From an uncultured Collinsella sp. (GTDB lineage Bacteria; Actinomycetota; Coriobacteriia; Coriobacteriales; Coriobacteriaceae): 64,000 bases of DNA. The stretch covers positions 58,588 to 122,587 of the forward strand of contig URAD01000002.1 of assembly GCA_900545745.1 (NCBI GenBank). The letters run 5' to 3'. Positions within the stretch are counted from its first letter, which is position 1. The number at the start of each line of letters is the position of its first letter. Below the pieces are notes generated by a model. The model ran no database searches and was not told the origin of the DNA. It worked only from the letters and a program-made list of their open reading frames with translations. This document shows, in pieces, positions 1 to 7,141 of this stretch. The translations under genes were made by a program, and so were the position numbers.

Positions 1-560
1 ACTATTCCCGCCCAAACCGCTTTCTCATCAATATCCTCACCTTGAGCGACCGTATTGCTTGCTCCCTCCAGAACGGTATAAAGAATTTGTACGTAGAGCA
101 TTACGTCGGCGCTATCGGAAAACGCGCCAATCTCTACACCATGAAGAAGGATGTCTTTAAGCGCATCCATGGTTCGTTTGGTCGCCGTCGCTTGACGTTC
201 CTGAACTGCAGGAATTCGATTTGCTTGAACGCTAACCTCGGCCAGCACGCGCCGGCGCTTTTCATCGCTTCGATAGCCACCTATAACTGAATTGCCGAGC
301 TCGATAAGCGCGGCCTTGAACCCGTCCCTATCGACTATTAGCGAGTAGTCGCGCTGATAGTCAATGGTCGGAAACATGCTGTCCAAGAGCGTAGTGAAAA
401 TCTCCTCTTTTGAGGGAAAGTAGTAGTACACCGACGGCTTGGATATACCGACAAAGTCGCAAATCTTTCCGATAGACGCTTTGTCATAACCGACTTCTGC
501 CACAAGATCGTACATTGCGTCCAATATTTTTTTTCTTGTGCTCACGCTGCATTTCTCCAT
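1..560 (-). CDS. TetR/AcrR-family repressor, C-terminus cut by window edge
   Basis: Reading the minus strand from ATG at 560 gives 186 open codons that run off the left edge. The first 55 residues form a TetR-type DNA-binding domain, with a recognition-helix stretch ISKPSVYYYFPSKEEIF. The rest is the helical ligand/dimer domain, incomplete here. GGAAG lies about 8 bases before the start. The gene is divergent from the agmatine deiminase operon. Two similar palindromes in the 224-bp gap each abut a TATAGT hexamer, one per direction, so it probably represses itself and that operon. The ligand cannot be read from the sequence; agmatine or a related amine is the contextual guess. Confidence 0.88.
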   Translation of the reverse strand, partial: MEKCSVSTRKKILDAMYDLVAEVGYDKASIGKICDFVGISKPSVYYYFPSKEEIFTTLLDSMFPTIDYQRDYSLIVDRDGFKAALIELGNSVIGGYRSDEKRRRVLAEVSVQANRIPAVQERQATATKRTMDALKDILLHGVEIGAFSDSADVMLYVQILYTVLEGASNTVAQGEDIDEKAVWAGI

Positions 561-632
561 TGCAAATCACTTCCGCACTACCAACATTATTAAGGATGGC
601 AACGGAACATCAATTCGTGTCCAAACATGACC

Positions 633-653
633 ACTATATACGGCGAACGGTAT
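633..653 (-). promoter_or_regulatory. Operator plus -10 for the TetR gene
   Basis: An imperfect palindrome (ATAC at 638-641, GTAT at 650-653, around GGCGAACG) directly abuts a minus-strand TATAGT hexamer at 638-633. It shares CGAACGGTA with the second site at 689-702. This is consistent with TetR autorepression; binding is inferred. Confidence 0.5.
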
Positions 654-688
654 GTATCAGTAGGCGAGCGGCAATTATTCAAAATTAT

Positions 689-709
689 CTACCGAACGGT
701 AGGTATAGT
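689..709 (+). promoter_or_regulatory. Operator plus -10 for the agmatine deiminase operon
   Basis: CTACCG-AA-CGGTAG at 689-702 is a 14-bp near-perfect inverted repeat, followed one base later by TATAGT (704-709). A repressor here would block the -10 region. The leader to the ATG at 785 is about 70 bases. Confidence 0.55.
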
Positions 710-784
710 AGTACTATAGCAGGTGAAACCCCGCTATTGTCGCGGCCGGACAGCATCGCGGGAAACCCGACGGAAGGACCAACC

Positions 785-2023
785 ATGTACGAGAACTATC
801 GTATGCCGGGCGAGTTCGAGAAGCGCTCCAACGTCTATGTGACATGGCTTCCCGATTACATCCGTGCAGAGGGCTACGATAACCGCCAGCCCTGCGTTGA
901 CGTGATCAAGGCTCTGCTCGAGTATGGCGACGTTACGGTCAACCTCAATTGCGGCACCCCCGGCTCCTATGAGGAGGCTTGCTCGCGCCTGAAGGAGGAG
1001 GGGGTTGATCTCGATCGCATCGAGATCACGCAGTTCGAAGACTCCAACTTCTATGTCCGCGACAACGGTCCCAGCATCATGGTCGACGACAAGGGCCATT
1101 CTTATATGGTCAACCCCGCTTGGACCTATTACGGCGTGTGGGACAAGAACTCCCCGGAGTGCCAGTCCGCACGTAAGGCAGCCGTTCACATGGCGGTTGC
1201 GCTCGGTTGCTTCGATATCGTCAATTCCGAAATGGTTTCGGAGGGCGGCGACCGCGAGTTTGACGGTCACGGCACTCTGGTCGCCATCGAGGACACGGAA
1301 TGCCGCAAGCGTAATCCCGAGTTCACGAAAGAGGAAATAGAGGCCGAGTATAAGCGCATCTACAACCTCAACAAGGTTATCTGGCTTCCGCAGCCTATGC
1401 TCGAGGACGACGACTATCGACTGGGCATCCTCGACGAGAAGGAAGACGGAACTCCCGTCTTTGGCATGAGCTTTGCAGCTCACATTGATGAGATGTGTCG
1501 CTTTATCACTCCGAACAAGATTCTTCTTGCCGAGGTGTCCGATGAAGAGGCAGCCTCGAGCAAGGCTGGAGCAGAGTCTCGTCGCCGCATTGAGGCAGCC
1601 TACGAGATCCTGAGCAACGAAACGGACTGGGAGGGCAAGCCCTTCGAGATCGTTCGTATGCCCACCGCCGAGCCTATTGAAGTCGTTATCGCCCCTGGCG
1701 ATGAAGATTACGAGCTCTATAAGGGCTTCATCGACGAAATGGGCGGCAAGTTTATGGATGGCACCCCCTGGCCCGAGGGCCCCGTCCACTTCTACGCCGC
1801 AGCGAGCTACTGCAACTTCCTGATTTGCAACGGCGTCGTTCTTGGCCAGCGTTATTACCACGAGGGCATGAGCGAGGTCGTGAAAGAGAAGGATGAGCAG
1901 GCCAAGGCAGTTCTTGAGAGCTGCTTCCCCGATCGCAAGGTCATCATGATTGATTCCCTCGCGCTTAACCTGTCCGGCGGCGGCGTGCACTGCTGGACTA
2001 AGGACGTGGCGGCCAGTCGTTAG
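785..2023 (+). CDS. aguA: Agmatine deiminase
   Basis: Agmatine deiminase (412 aa) hydrolyses agmatine to N-carbamoylputrescine and ammonia in the cytoplasm. It belongs to the guanidino-group-modifying (PAD-like) pentein fold. Family landmarks in order: FYVRDNGPSIMV, EGGDREFDGHGTLVAIED, AHIDEMCRF, NFLICNGVVLGQRYY, and C-terminal SGGGVHCWT with the expected nucleophile at Cys403. The start is ATG 785, with GGAAGGA just upstream; the frame is open further upstream, but that stretch covers the operator and promoter. At 412 aa it is somewhat longer than common AguA proteins, because of a charged insert (about RKRNPEFTKEEIEAEYKR). It is followed by a carbamoyltransferase and an MFS transporter, so it catalyses step one of an agmatine pathway. 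Confidence 0.93.
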   Translation: MYENYRMPGEFEKRSNVYVTWLPDYIRAEGYDNRQPCVDVIKALLEYGDVTVNLNCGTPGSYEEACSRLKEEGVDLDRIEITQFEDSNFYVRDNGPSIMVDDKGHSYMVNPAWTYYGVWDKNSPECQSARKAAVHMAVALGCFDIVNSEMVSEGGDREFDGHGTLVAIEDTECRKRNPEFTKEEIEAEYKRIYNLNKVIWLPQPMLEDDDYRLGILDEKEDGTPVFGMSFAAHIDEMCRFITPNKILLAEVSDEEAASSKAGAESRRRIEAAYEILSNETDWEGKPFEIVRMPTAEPIEVVIAPGDEDYELYKGFIDEMGGKFMDGTPWPEGPVHFYAAASYCNFLICNGVVLGQRYYHEGMSEVVKEKDEQAKAVLESCFPDRKVIMIDSLALNLSGGGVHCWTKDVAASR

Positions 2024-2146
2024 TGAGCCTTAGAGCCTGCGCTCTTTGGCTTAGGCGCCACATGTACCGCTCCCCGAGGGATATCCGTGTTTTCCTCGGG
2101 GACACATTCAACAATAATTTTGATAATAATTCGAAAGGAAATAGGC

Positions 2147-3211
2147 ATGAACAACAGCCTCCGCGGTCGCGACTACATCAACATCCATGATCTCTCCTCC
2201 GAGGATTTCCGCTATCTCATCGATCTTGCCTGGAACCTTAAGGCTCAGAAGAAGTCTGGTGTCGACCAGCGCTACTTCCCCGGCAAAAACGTCCTCGCCA
2301 ACTTTGAGTGGGGCTCGACCCGTACTCGTTGCGCATTCGAGACCTCCTGCAACGATTTGGGCATGGGCTTCACTTATCTGACCAACTCCCACATGGGTGA
2401 CTGCGAGACCGTCAAGGACGCCATGCGCGTCTTTAACGGCATGTATGATCTCATCGTCTATCGCGCACAGAAGGACGAGCAGTTCCTCTATGACGTCGCC
2501 GACCTGGTTGACATCCCGGTCATCAATGCCCTTACTCTCGGCGATCACCCGACTCAGATGCTCGCTGACGCTCTTACGATGGAAGAGCAATGGGGCGGTT
2601 TGCGTACGAGCCGCGGCAAGAAGATGGCTTTCGTTGGCAACTGCGCCGGCGCCCCGGTGTGGTATGGCCGTCTGTGCGCTATGCTCGACATGGACTTCCT
2701 CGCCATCGGCCCCGACGACCTCCGTCATCAGATGTGCAAGGAAATGATCGAAGAGGTGGAGGCCTGCTACGCCAAGTACGCTCCCAATAGGACCTTTACC
2801 ATCACCTCTGACCTCGATGCCCTGGATGGCGTTGACGTTATCGTTACCGAGGAGTGGCGCTACATCAACCCCGAGTGCGGCGAAGAGGTTCTGGATCCCG
2901 ACGACTACAACTCCTGGCTGGGCGATGCCGAGTCTTTGTACCCCTATCGCGTCACCAGCGAGCTGTGCAAGCGCACCAACAATCCCGACATCTTCTGCAT
3001 GCATGAGCTTCCCTCTGTCCATAACGCAGATCACCGTGTCGGCAAAATGCTCCTCGACCAGTGCAAGAACGACCTCCATCGCGAAATCATCACCGAGGGC
3101 TTTGAGATTGCCGACGAGTGCTTTGAGGCCAACGCTTCGGTCATCTTCCGTGAGGCAGAGAACCGTCAGCACACCATCAAGGCCGTTATGTGTGCCCTTC
3201 TGGGTCTCTAG
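2147..3211 (+). CDS. Carbamoyltransferase, probable putrescine carbamoyltransferase (divergent)
   Basis: This 354-aa protein is an aspartate/ornithine carbamoyltransferase superfamily member. Carbamoyl-phosphate-binding motifs are intact: GSTRTR at 56-61 and HPTQ at 134-137, with REAENR at 335-340. Next to agmatine deiminase, the expected role is phosphorolysis of N-carbamoylputrescine to putrescine plus carbamoyl phosphate. However, the usual HCLP motif of ornithine and putrescine enzymes reads HELP (286-289, in MHELPSVHN), with Glu in place of Cys. The amino-substrate region (TEEWRYINPECG) also does not match the usual loop. The substrate is therefore less certain than the superfamily. The start is ATG 2147 after AAAGGA. 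No carbamate kinase gene lies nearby in this window. Confidence 0.8.
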   Translation: MNNSLRGRDYINIHDLSSEDFRYLIDLAWNLKAQKKSGVDQRYFPGKNVLANFEWGSTRTRCAFETSCNDLGMGFTYLTNSHMGDCETVKDAMRVFNGMYDLIVYRAQKDEQFLYDVADLVDIPVINALTLGDHPTQMLADALTMEEQWGGLRTSRGKKMAFVGNCAGAPVWYGRLCAMLDMDFLAIGPDDLRHQMCKEMIEEVEACYAKYAPNRTFTITSDLDALDGVDVIVTEEWRYINPECGEEVLDPDDYNSWLGDAESLYPYRVTSELCKRTNNPDIFCMHELPSVHNADHRVGKMLLDQCKNDLHREIITEGFEIADECFEANASVIFREAENRQHTIKAVMCALLGL

Positions 3212-3222
3212 GAGCTGTATCA

Positions 3223-4488
3223 ATGGAAAATGCAAAGTTAAAGAGCAGCAAGGTTTACGCATGGGTTCTCGTAATCGCGCTCGGCCTTATGTCTGCCGGC
3301 ACGACCGGATCCTATAGCGTCATCGCGGGCTCCTTCGTCGCACCCGTGTGCGAGGAGTTCGGGTTTGACTATTCCATCTTCTCGTATTACTTCACCGCAA
3401 CGCTCATTGGTCTTGCGGCAGCTCTTCCGTTTGTCGGAAAACTCATTCCCAAGGTCGTTGGCAAGGTTTGGCTCCCCGTTGTCGAGCTTATTTTGCTTGC
3501 TGCCGGCGCAGGCATGGCCTTCTACACCGAAGTCTGGATGTTCATCGCCGCTGGCGCCCTGATTGGCGTTTGCTTCGCCTTCACCACCGGCGTCGCCATG
3601 TCCGACGTTATTGACCAGTGGTTCAAAAAATCTGGTGGCCTGGCAATCGGTCTCGCTTGGGCAGTGAACTCGATTTACATGCTCATCATGAGCCCCGTCA
3701 TCACCTCTGTCATCGAGGCCGCTGGCTGGAGGACTGGCTATCTGGTGCTCGCTGGCGTCTCCGCCGTGCTCATTCTCCCCGCTTCCGTTCTGATTATTCG
3801 CTATAAGCCTCAGGACAAGGGCATGCTGCCCTATGGCTACGTCGAGGGCGAGACGGTCACCGAGACCGAGGAGACGACCGAGGATAGCACGCGTGGCGTT
3901 AGCTATGCGCGCGCCATTAAGTCGCCTGCCTTCTTCTTCTGCATCGGCTTCCTCTGTCTCGTTCAGCTCACTTGCTGCATGAACCAGCTCTTCCCGACGT
4001 ATGCTTCCGAGGTTGGTTTTAGCCCCATGGTGGGCGGCTTCATGGTATCCGCTGCATCGCTCTTCGATCTGTTCCTCAATCCGATCGTCGGCACCACTTG
4101 CGATAGGTTCGGCAGCACGAAGGCCATTCTGGGCTGGCTCGCTGTCTCCATCCTCTCCTTTGTCATGCTCATGATGAGCAGCGGCAACTCGACGCTCAGC
4201 ATCCTCGCAGCAGGCGTGAACGACGTAATGTACGTCATCGCTGGCACTGCCCTGACCGTTTTGGTTATGGATGTCTTTGGCTCCCGCGATTTCGGTCGCA
4301 TCTTCGCGCTGATCTGCTCCGTGGGCTATATCGTCGGCGCCTTTGGCATGCCCGTTATGATGAAGGTCTATGAGCTTGTCGGCTCCTTCCAGGGCGTCTT
4401 CATCTTCTGCATCGCATGCAACGTTATTATCGGCCTGTTCTTGCTGCTGGCAAAAAAGACTGGTAAGAACCTCTCCTGGGACGAATAG
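3223..4488 (+). CDS. MFS transporter, oxalate/formate-antiporter-like
   Basis: A 421-aa integral membrane protein with about 12 hydrophobic segments and a charged central loop (around residues 205-225, rich in Glu and Thr). It resembles the OFA/NNP branch of the major facilitator superfamily. It lies 11 bases after the carbamoyltransferase gene, with GGAG before ATG 3223, and ends in front of a terminator, so it is the third gene of the agmatine operon. Characterised agmatine operons usually carry an amino-acid/polyamine (APC) antiporter. This MFS protein may fill that slot as an agmatine importer or agmatine/putrescine exchanger, which is inference from position only. Confidence 0.85.
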   Translation: MENAKLKSSKVYAWVLVIALGLMSAGTTGSYSVIAGSFVAPVCEEFGFDYSIFSYYFTATLIGLAAALPFVGKLIPKVVGKVWLPVVELILLAAGAGMAFYTEVWMFIAAGALIGVCFAFTTGVAMSDVIDQWFKKSGGLAIGLAWAVNSIYMLIMSPVITSVIEAAGWRTGYLVLAGVSAVLILPASVLIIRYKPQDKGMLPYGYVEGETVTETEETTEDSTRGVSYARAIKSPAFFFCIGFLCLVQLTCCMNQLFPTYASEVGFSPMVGGFMVSAASLFDLFLNPIVGTTCDRFGSTKAILGWLAVSILSFVMLMMSSGNSTLSILAAGVNDVMYVIAGTALTVLVMDVFGSRDFGRIFALICSVGYIVGAFGMPVMMKVYELVGSFQGVFIFCIACNVIIGLFLLLAKKTGKNLSWDE

Positions 4489-4538
4489 TTCGATTCGTCT
4501 TAGACATACGCTGTAGGGCTTAACCTGCAGCCGCTTTG

Positions 4539-4567
4539 GGGCATCGACTAACATCGGTGCCCTTTTT
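4539..4567 (+). terminator. Rho-independent terminator of the agmatine operon
   Basis: GGGCATCGA (4539-4547) pairs with TCGGTGCCC (4554-4562) across a 6-base loop, with one wobble, followed by TTTTT. Confidence 0.85.
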
Positions 4568-4572
4568 CATCG

Positions 4573-4605
4573 AATGTGACAAAGGAGCAGCCACTTTGTC
4601 ACATT
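4573..4605. repeat. TGTGACAAAG hairpin repeat
   Basis: AATGTGACAAAG and CTTTGTCACATT form perfect 12-base arms around GAGCAGCCA. It belongs to a family seen again at 4886, 37458 and 42442. Confidence 0.8.
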
Positions 4606-4620
4606 GAGTGGCATGTAAAT

Positions 4621-4803
4621 CGAGGTCTAATACTTTTCCGAGAAGTGAACGGCCATACTTGGACCTCCGAAGCATCGACATTTTTAGACGTCAAACCCGC
4701 AGGATTTGGCTGGCAAAACCGCAGGAAATTGCATCTCGAAAGTGCCGATGCTTCGGGGGCCCGTTTTCACTCGTTCACTTCTCGGGAAAAGTATTAAACC
4801 TCG
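4621..4803 (+). repeat. Long-hairpin repeat element, copy A
   Basis: Outer arms 4621-4651 and 4772-4803 are inverted repeats with 30 of 31 matches and one indel; the core is TTTTCCGAGAAGTGAACG. A second nested pair, CCGAAGCATCG (4667-4677) and CGATGCTTCGG (4746-4756), is perfect. The apex carries two GCAGGA boxes starting at 4699 and 4721. The same layout recurs at 21596-21781 in the same orientation. The sequence contains no credible gene and fills most of the 450-bp gap between the MFS and dus genes. A mobile miniature element or a structured RNA are both possible. Confidence 0.75.
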
Positions 4804-4885
4804 TTGTATGGGGTGCGGCTGGAGGGTGGTCATCGTTCAGTAGCTACCTCTTCCTTGTGAATCGCCTGAAGCGCAAGGCATAATG

Positions 4886-4920
4886 CATGTGACAAAGGGA
4901 CGGCCCCTTTGTTGTGTTGA
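4886..4920. repeat. TGTGACAAAGGGAC hairpin repeat, degenerate
   Basis: CATGTGACAAAGGG, a short ACGGC loop, then CCCCTTTGTTGTG: the same family as 4573-4605 and 42442-42472, with a decayed right arm. It lies just upstream of the dihydrouridine synthase gene. Confidence 0.6.
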
Positions 4921-4936
4921 TATGAGAGAAGAGTAG

Positions 4937-5890
4937 ATGATCCTTTCGCTGGCCCCTATGGAGGGGATTACCGGGCATGTGTTCCGTCGCGTGCATGCGG
5001 AGTGCTTCGGTGCGCTCGATTGCTATTACACGCCGTTTTTGCCGCCGCCGCGGGTGGGAAACCGCTTTGGCGGCAAGGCGTTTAAGGAGATCGATCCTGC
5101 CAATAACCAGGGGCTCAACGTGGTGCCTCAGCTGATGTCCAAGAACGCGGACGAGTTTGTGTGGGCGGCACAGGTGCTCGCCGACATGGGCTACCGCGAG
5201 GTCAATCTCAACTTGGGTTGCCCTTCGGGAACGGTTGTCGCCAAGGGCAAGGGCTCGGGTTTCTTGCGCAATCTCGACGAGCTCGAGGCGTTCTTAAGCG
5301 ATGTGTGCGAGCGGTCGCCGTTGCCGGTGTCGGTAAAGACCAGGCTGGGGCTGGAGAATGACGACGAATACGAGCGCGTGCTCGATCTGTATTGCCGCAT
5401 GCCGTTGGCAGAGCTGATCGTGCATCCGCGCGTACAGAAGGACCGCTATACGGGCTTGCCGCGCAAAGAGTTTTATGGCGAGACGCTGGAGCGTGCGCCG
5501 TTCCCCGTGGCCTATAACGGTGACATTTTTGATCTTGAGGATATGGACGCGCTGGTGGAGGCCTATCCCGGCACGCGCCATGTGATGTTGGGGCGTGGCC
5601 TGCTCGCGAACCCCGCTCTGGCTCGCATGGTCAAGGGCGGCCCTGCTGCAACGGCTGCTGAGCTGCAGCGCTTCCACGACACGCTGTTTGCGGCATATGC
5701 AGAAGAGATTGGCGGCAATGCGGTCTTCCGCATGAAGGAGTGGTGGTTCTACGCCAAGTGCGCTTTCGCTGATCCCGCTACCGTCCACAAGATCGTACGC
5801 AAGACCAAAAAGGTCGACGAATACCGCGCTGCCGTCGAGCGCGTCTTTCGTGAACAGCCGCTTGCACCCACAGCTCGCTTCCACGGCTAA
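4937..5890 (+). CDS. tRNA-dihydrouridine synthase
   Basis: A 317-aa FMN-dependent Dus-family TIM barrel that reduces uridine to dihydrouridine in the tRNA D-loop region. Visible landmarks: N-terminal LAPMEGITGHVFR (FMN binding), NLNLGCPSG with the catalytic cysteine, SVKTRLG, LIVHPR, PVAYNGDI and HVMLGRGLL. Length is normal for the family. GAGAGAAGAG precedes ATG 4937. It stands alone between repeats. Which uridine position it modifies (the DusA/B/C subclass) cannot be settled by eye. Confidence 0.9.
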   Translation: MILSLAPMEGITGHVFRRVHAECFGALDCYYTPFLPPPRVGNRFGGKAFKEIDPANNQGLNVVPQLMSKNADEFVWAAQVLADMGYREVNLNLGCPSGTVVAKGKGSGFLRNLDELEAFLSDVCERSPLPVSVKTRLGLENDDEYERVLDLYCRMPLAELIVHPRVQKDRYTGLPRKEFYGETLERAPFPVAYNGDIFDLEDMDALVEAYPGTRHVMLGRGLLANPALARMVKGGPAATAAELQRFHDTLFAAYAEEIGGNAVFRMKEWWFYAKCAFADPATVHKIVRKTKKVDEYRAAVERVFREQPLAPTARFHG

Positions 5891-5947
5891 CTAGTCATCG
5901 GGGGCGTTCTTTAACGACTGGTCATTTAAGGACGTCCCCAACGACTA
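5890..5947. repeat. CTAGTCATTGGGGACGTTCTT-type inverted repeat
   Basis: CTAGTCATCGGGGGCGTTCTTT (left) faces TTAAGGACGTCCCCAACGACTA (right), an imperfect palindrome right after the dus stop codon. Related copies lie at 17163-17245 and 31564-31677. Confidence 0.7.
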
Positions 5948-5955
5948 TGTAGCAA

Positions 5956-6020
5956 AAACATGTACACCAGCATCCAAAGATGTCGAAAAATGTCGACTTT
6001 GGATGCTGGTGTACATGTTT
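5956..6020. repeat. 24-bp-arm perfect hairpin with ATGTCGA tandem loop, copy 1
   Basis: The left arm (5956-5979) and right arm (5997-6020, CTTTGGATGCTGGTGTACAT and TTT) are perfectly complementary over 24 bases. The 17-base loop holds ATGTCGA twice, at 5980-5986 and 5990-5996, exactly 10 bases apart. A second copy lies at 7035-7099. Confidence 0.85.
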
Positions 6021-6041
6021 GGGTCCGACGGGGGAGCGGGC

Positions 6042-6308
6042 CTAGGCAATCAGTGCATCAAGTGTAATGAGCTCTCTGAGCCGCTCCGTGCGTGTTTGCC
6101 CATGGCGTTTGGCTTTTTCGTCAAACGCCTCAAGAATCGATTCGCCCACACGTGCTGATATAACGACGCTCGGCTCATCGGAGATTGGTGGCCTTCCCAA
6201 CTTGATGGTGTGACCTTTCGGCCACTCATCTTTTTCGTAGGCTTCCGCGGCTTTCTTCAACTCTCCGGGAGCAAACCCCATCATCTTTTCGAGCTGCTTA
6301 GCATCCAT
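6042..6308 (-). CDS. Ribbon-helix-helix protein, orphan antitoxin-like
   Basis: An 88-aa protein. The N-terminal half begins MDAKQLEKMMGFAPGEL; the C-terminal half (about 45-85, SVVISARVGESILEAFDEKA then RTERLRELITL) fits a MetJ/Arc/CopG-type ribbon-helix-helix DNA-binding unit. The start is ATG 6308 with AGGAGGCGCC just before it; a longer reading frame upstream lacks such a site. No toxin-like ORF sits on either side, so it is an orphan or a stand-alone regulator. A 15-bp palindrome at 6324-6338 lies between promoter and start and suggests autoregulation. The function as an antitoxin is inference from fold only. Confidence 0.72.
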   Translation of the reverse strand: MDAKQLEKMMGFAPGELKKAAEAYEKDEWPKGHTIKLGRPPISDEPSVVISARVGESILEAFDEKAKRHGQTRTERLRELITLDALIA

Positions 6309-6323
6309 GGCGCCTCCTATCGA

Positions 6324-6338
6324 TCGACATAATGTCGA
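6324..6338. promoter_or_regulatory. Probable operator of the ribbon-helix-helix gene
   Basis: TCGACAT-A-ATGTCGA is a perfect 15-bp palindrome, 15 bases upstream of the ATG. The half-site ATGTCGA is the same heptamer repeated in the loops of both neighbouring hairpins (5980-5996 and 7059-7075). Confidence 0.5.
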
Positions 6339-6440
6339 GCGCCGGTTCTCGGATTCTCTTTTTGTATACAATTTTGTAGACAAAAATACAAGCAGTTCAT
6401 CGGGCTAATTAGCTTGTTTTGACCTGCCTGTTCGATAGGA

Positions 6441-6500
6441 AATGAGCATTGACGGCTTCGATACTCCTTTGCTTTTCAGCTTGGAATTTGGATGCTCATT
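6441..6500. repeat. 60-bp stem-loop in gene-poor stretch
   Basis: AATGAGCAT (6441-6449) and ATGCTCATT (6492-6500) are perfect inverted repeats around a 42-base loop. No gene is recognised here. Confidence 0.5.
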
Positions 6501-6584
6501 GAACTTCCGGAGGGGAGCCCTTTATTAAGCTATTGAGATTCTGGGCAGGAGCTCTCACTGGTCTTCGGTAATGGGGCCAGCTTA

Positions 6585-6609
6585 ATTCGCGACACAGTGT
6601 GTCGCGAAT
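6585..6609. repeat. 25-bp perfect palindrome
   Basis: ATTCGCGACACA, a central G, then TGTGTCGCGAAT: 12-base arms with a single central base. The shape suits a protein-binding site, but there is no adjacent gene to assign it to. Confidence 0.6.
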
Positions 6610-6711
6610 GGGAGTAGTCGTTAGGTGTCCTTCAATGGCTACTCATATAAGAACGTTCAAGTGTCGGATTTTGTCATTTAGTGTCGCTCTCAGCGACTAT
6701 TCTGGAGGGTC

Positions 6712-6940
6712 GTGGTCAAAAAAGGGCAAATATGAGTACTGTTGCCATTATGGTTGCATTTATTTGCTATAAATTGTAGCTCCTGATGAGATTTGTTCCC
6801 ATTAAGAGCTACTTTTATTGAACATATGAGGAGAAATAACGTCGTCTGCGGACGAGTGGAACGTTGAATAGTTCCTGAAGTGATCAAAATCGCTGCTACT
6901 AAACAGGTAGCAGTACTCATATTTGCCCTTTTTTGACCAC
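6712..6940. repeat. 30-bp perfect terminal inverted repeats enclosing 169 bp
   Basis: The arms 6712-6741 (beginning GTGGTCAAAAAAGGGCAAAT) and 6911-6940 are exact reverse complements. Similarity extends outward through GAGGG after a 2-base mismatch. The enclosed 169 bp hold GTAGCTC (6776-6782) and GAGCTAC (6806-6812), followed by TTTTATT, a possible terminator-like hairpin. There is no transposase and no convincing ORF. It could be a miniature inverted-repeat element or the template of a hairpin RNA. It lies in the 834-bp stretch (6309-7141) that holds no gene I can support. Confidence 0.65.
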
Positions 6941-7034
6941 AGCCCTCTCGGAAACCTTTCCAGAGGCGTCAAACAGCCATAATCCAAAGGTCTCCTCAAA
7001 CAATTAGCCGGCCAAGAGCGTCCATGACTACCAA

Positions 7035-7099
7035 AAAGCTGTACGCCAGCATCCAAAGATGTCGAAAAATGTCGACTTTGGATGCTGGTGTACATGTTT
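7035..7099. repeat. 24-bp-arm hairpin with ATGTCGA tandem loop, copy 2
   Basis: The right arm 7076-7099 and the loop are identical to copy 1 at 5956-6020. The left arm 7035-7058 differs at three bases (GC for CA, and G for A). With copy 1 it brackets a 1.1-kb block containing the orphan ribbon-helix-helix gene. Confidence 0.85.
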
Positions 7100-7141
7100 G
7101 GGTCGTATGGGTTGGGGCCCTGGACGGACAGAGCGTGCGTA

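Noticed and set aside
734..1990. Long open frames antisense to known genes (also at 2108-3262, 3238-4554, 9167-10522, 24084-25391, 35313-37226, 52926-53825, 62646-63914)
   Set aside because: They mirror well-recognised genes on the other strand, have no ribosome site, and read as low-complexity translations typical of high-GC antisense frames.
4576..4883. Two overlapping short plus-strand frames in the repeat-rich gap
   Set aside because: They run through hairpin repeats, show no start signals, and the codons follow the palindrome sequence.
6042..6383. Toxin-antitoxin operon around the ribbon-helix-helix gene
   Set aside because: No toxin-like frame of reasonable size lies on either side on the same strand.
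6690..6920. 76-codon minus-strand frame in the gene-poor stretch
   Set aside because: It lies within the inverted-repeat element, has no ribosome site or recognisable protein pattern, and is better explained as chance.
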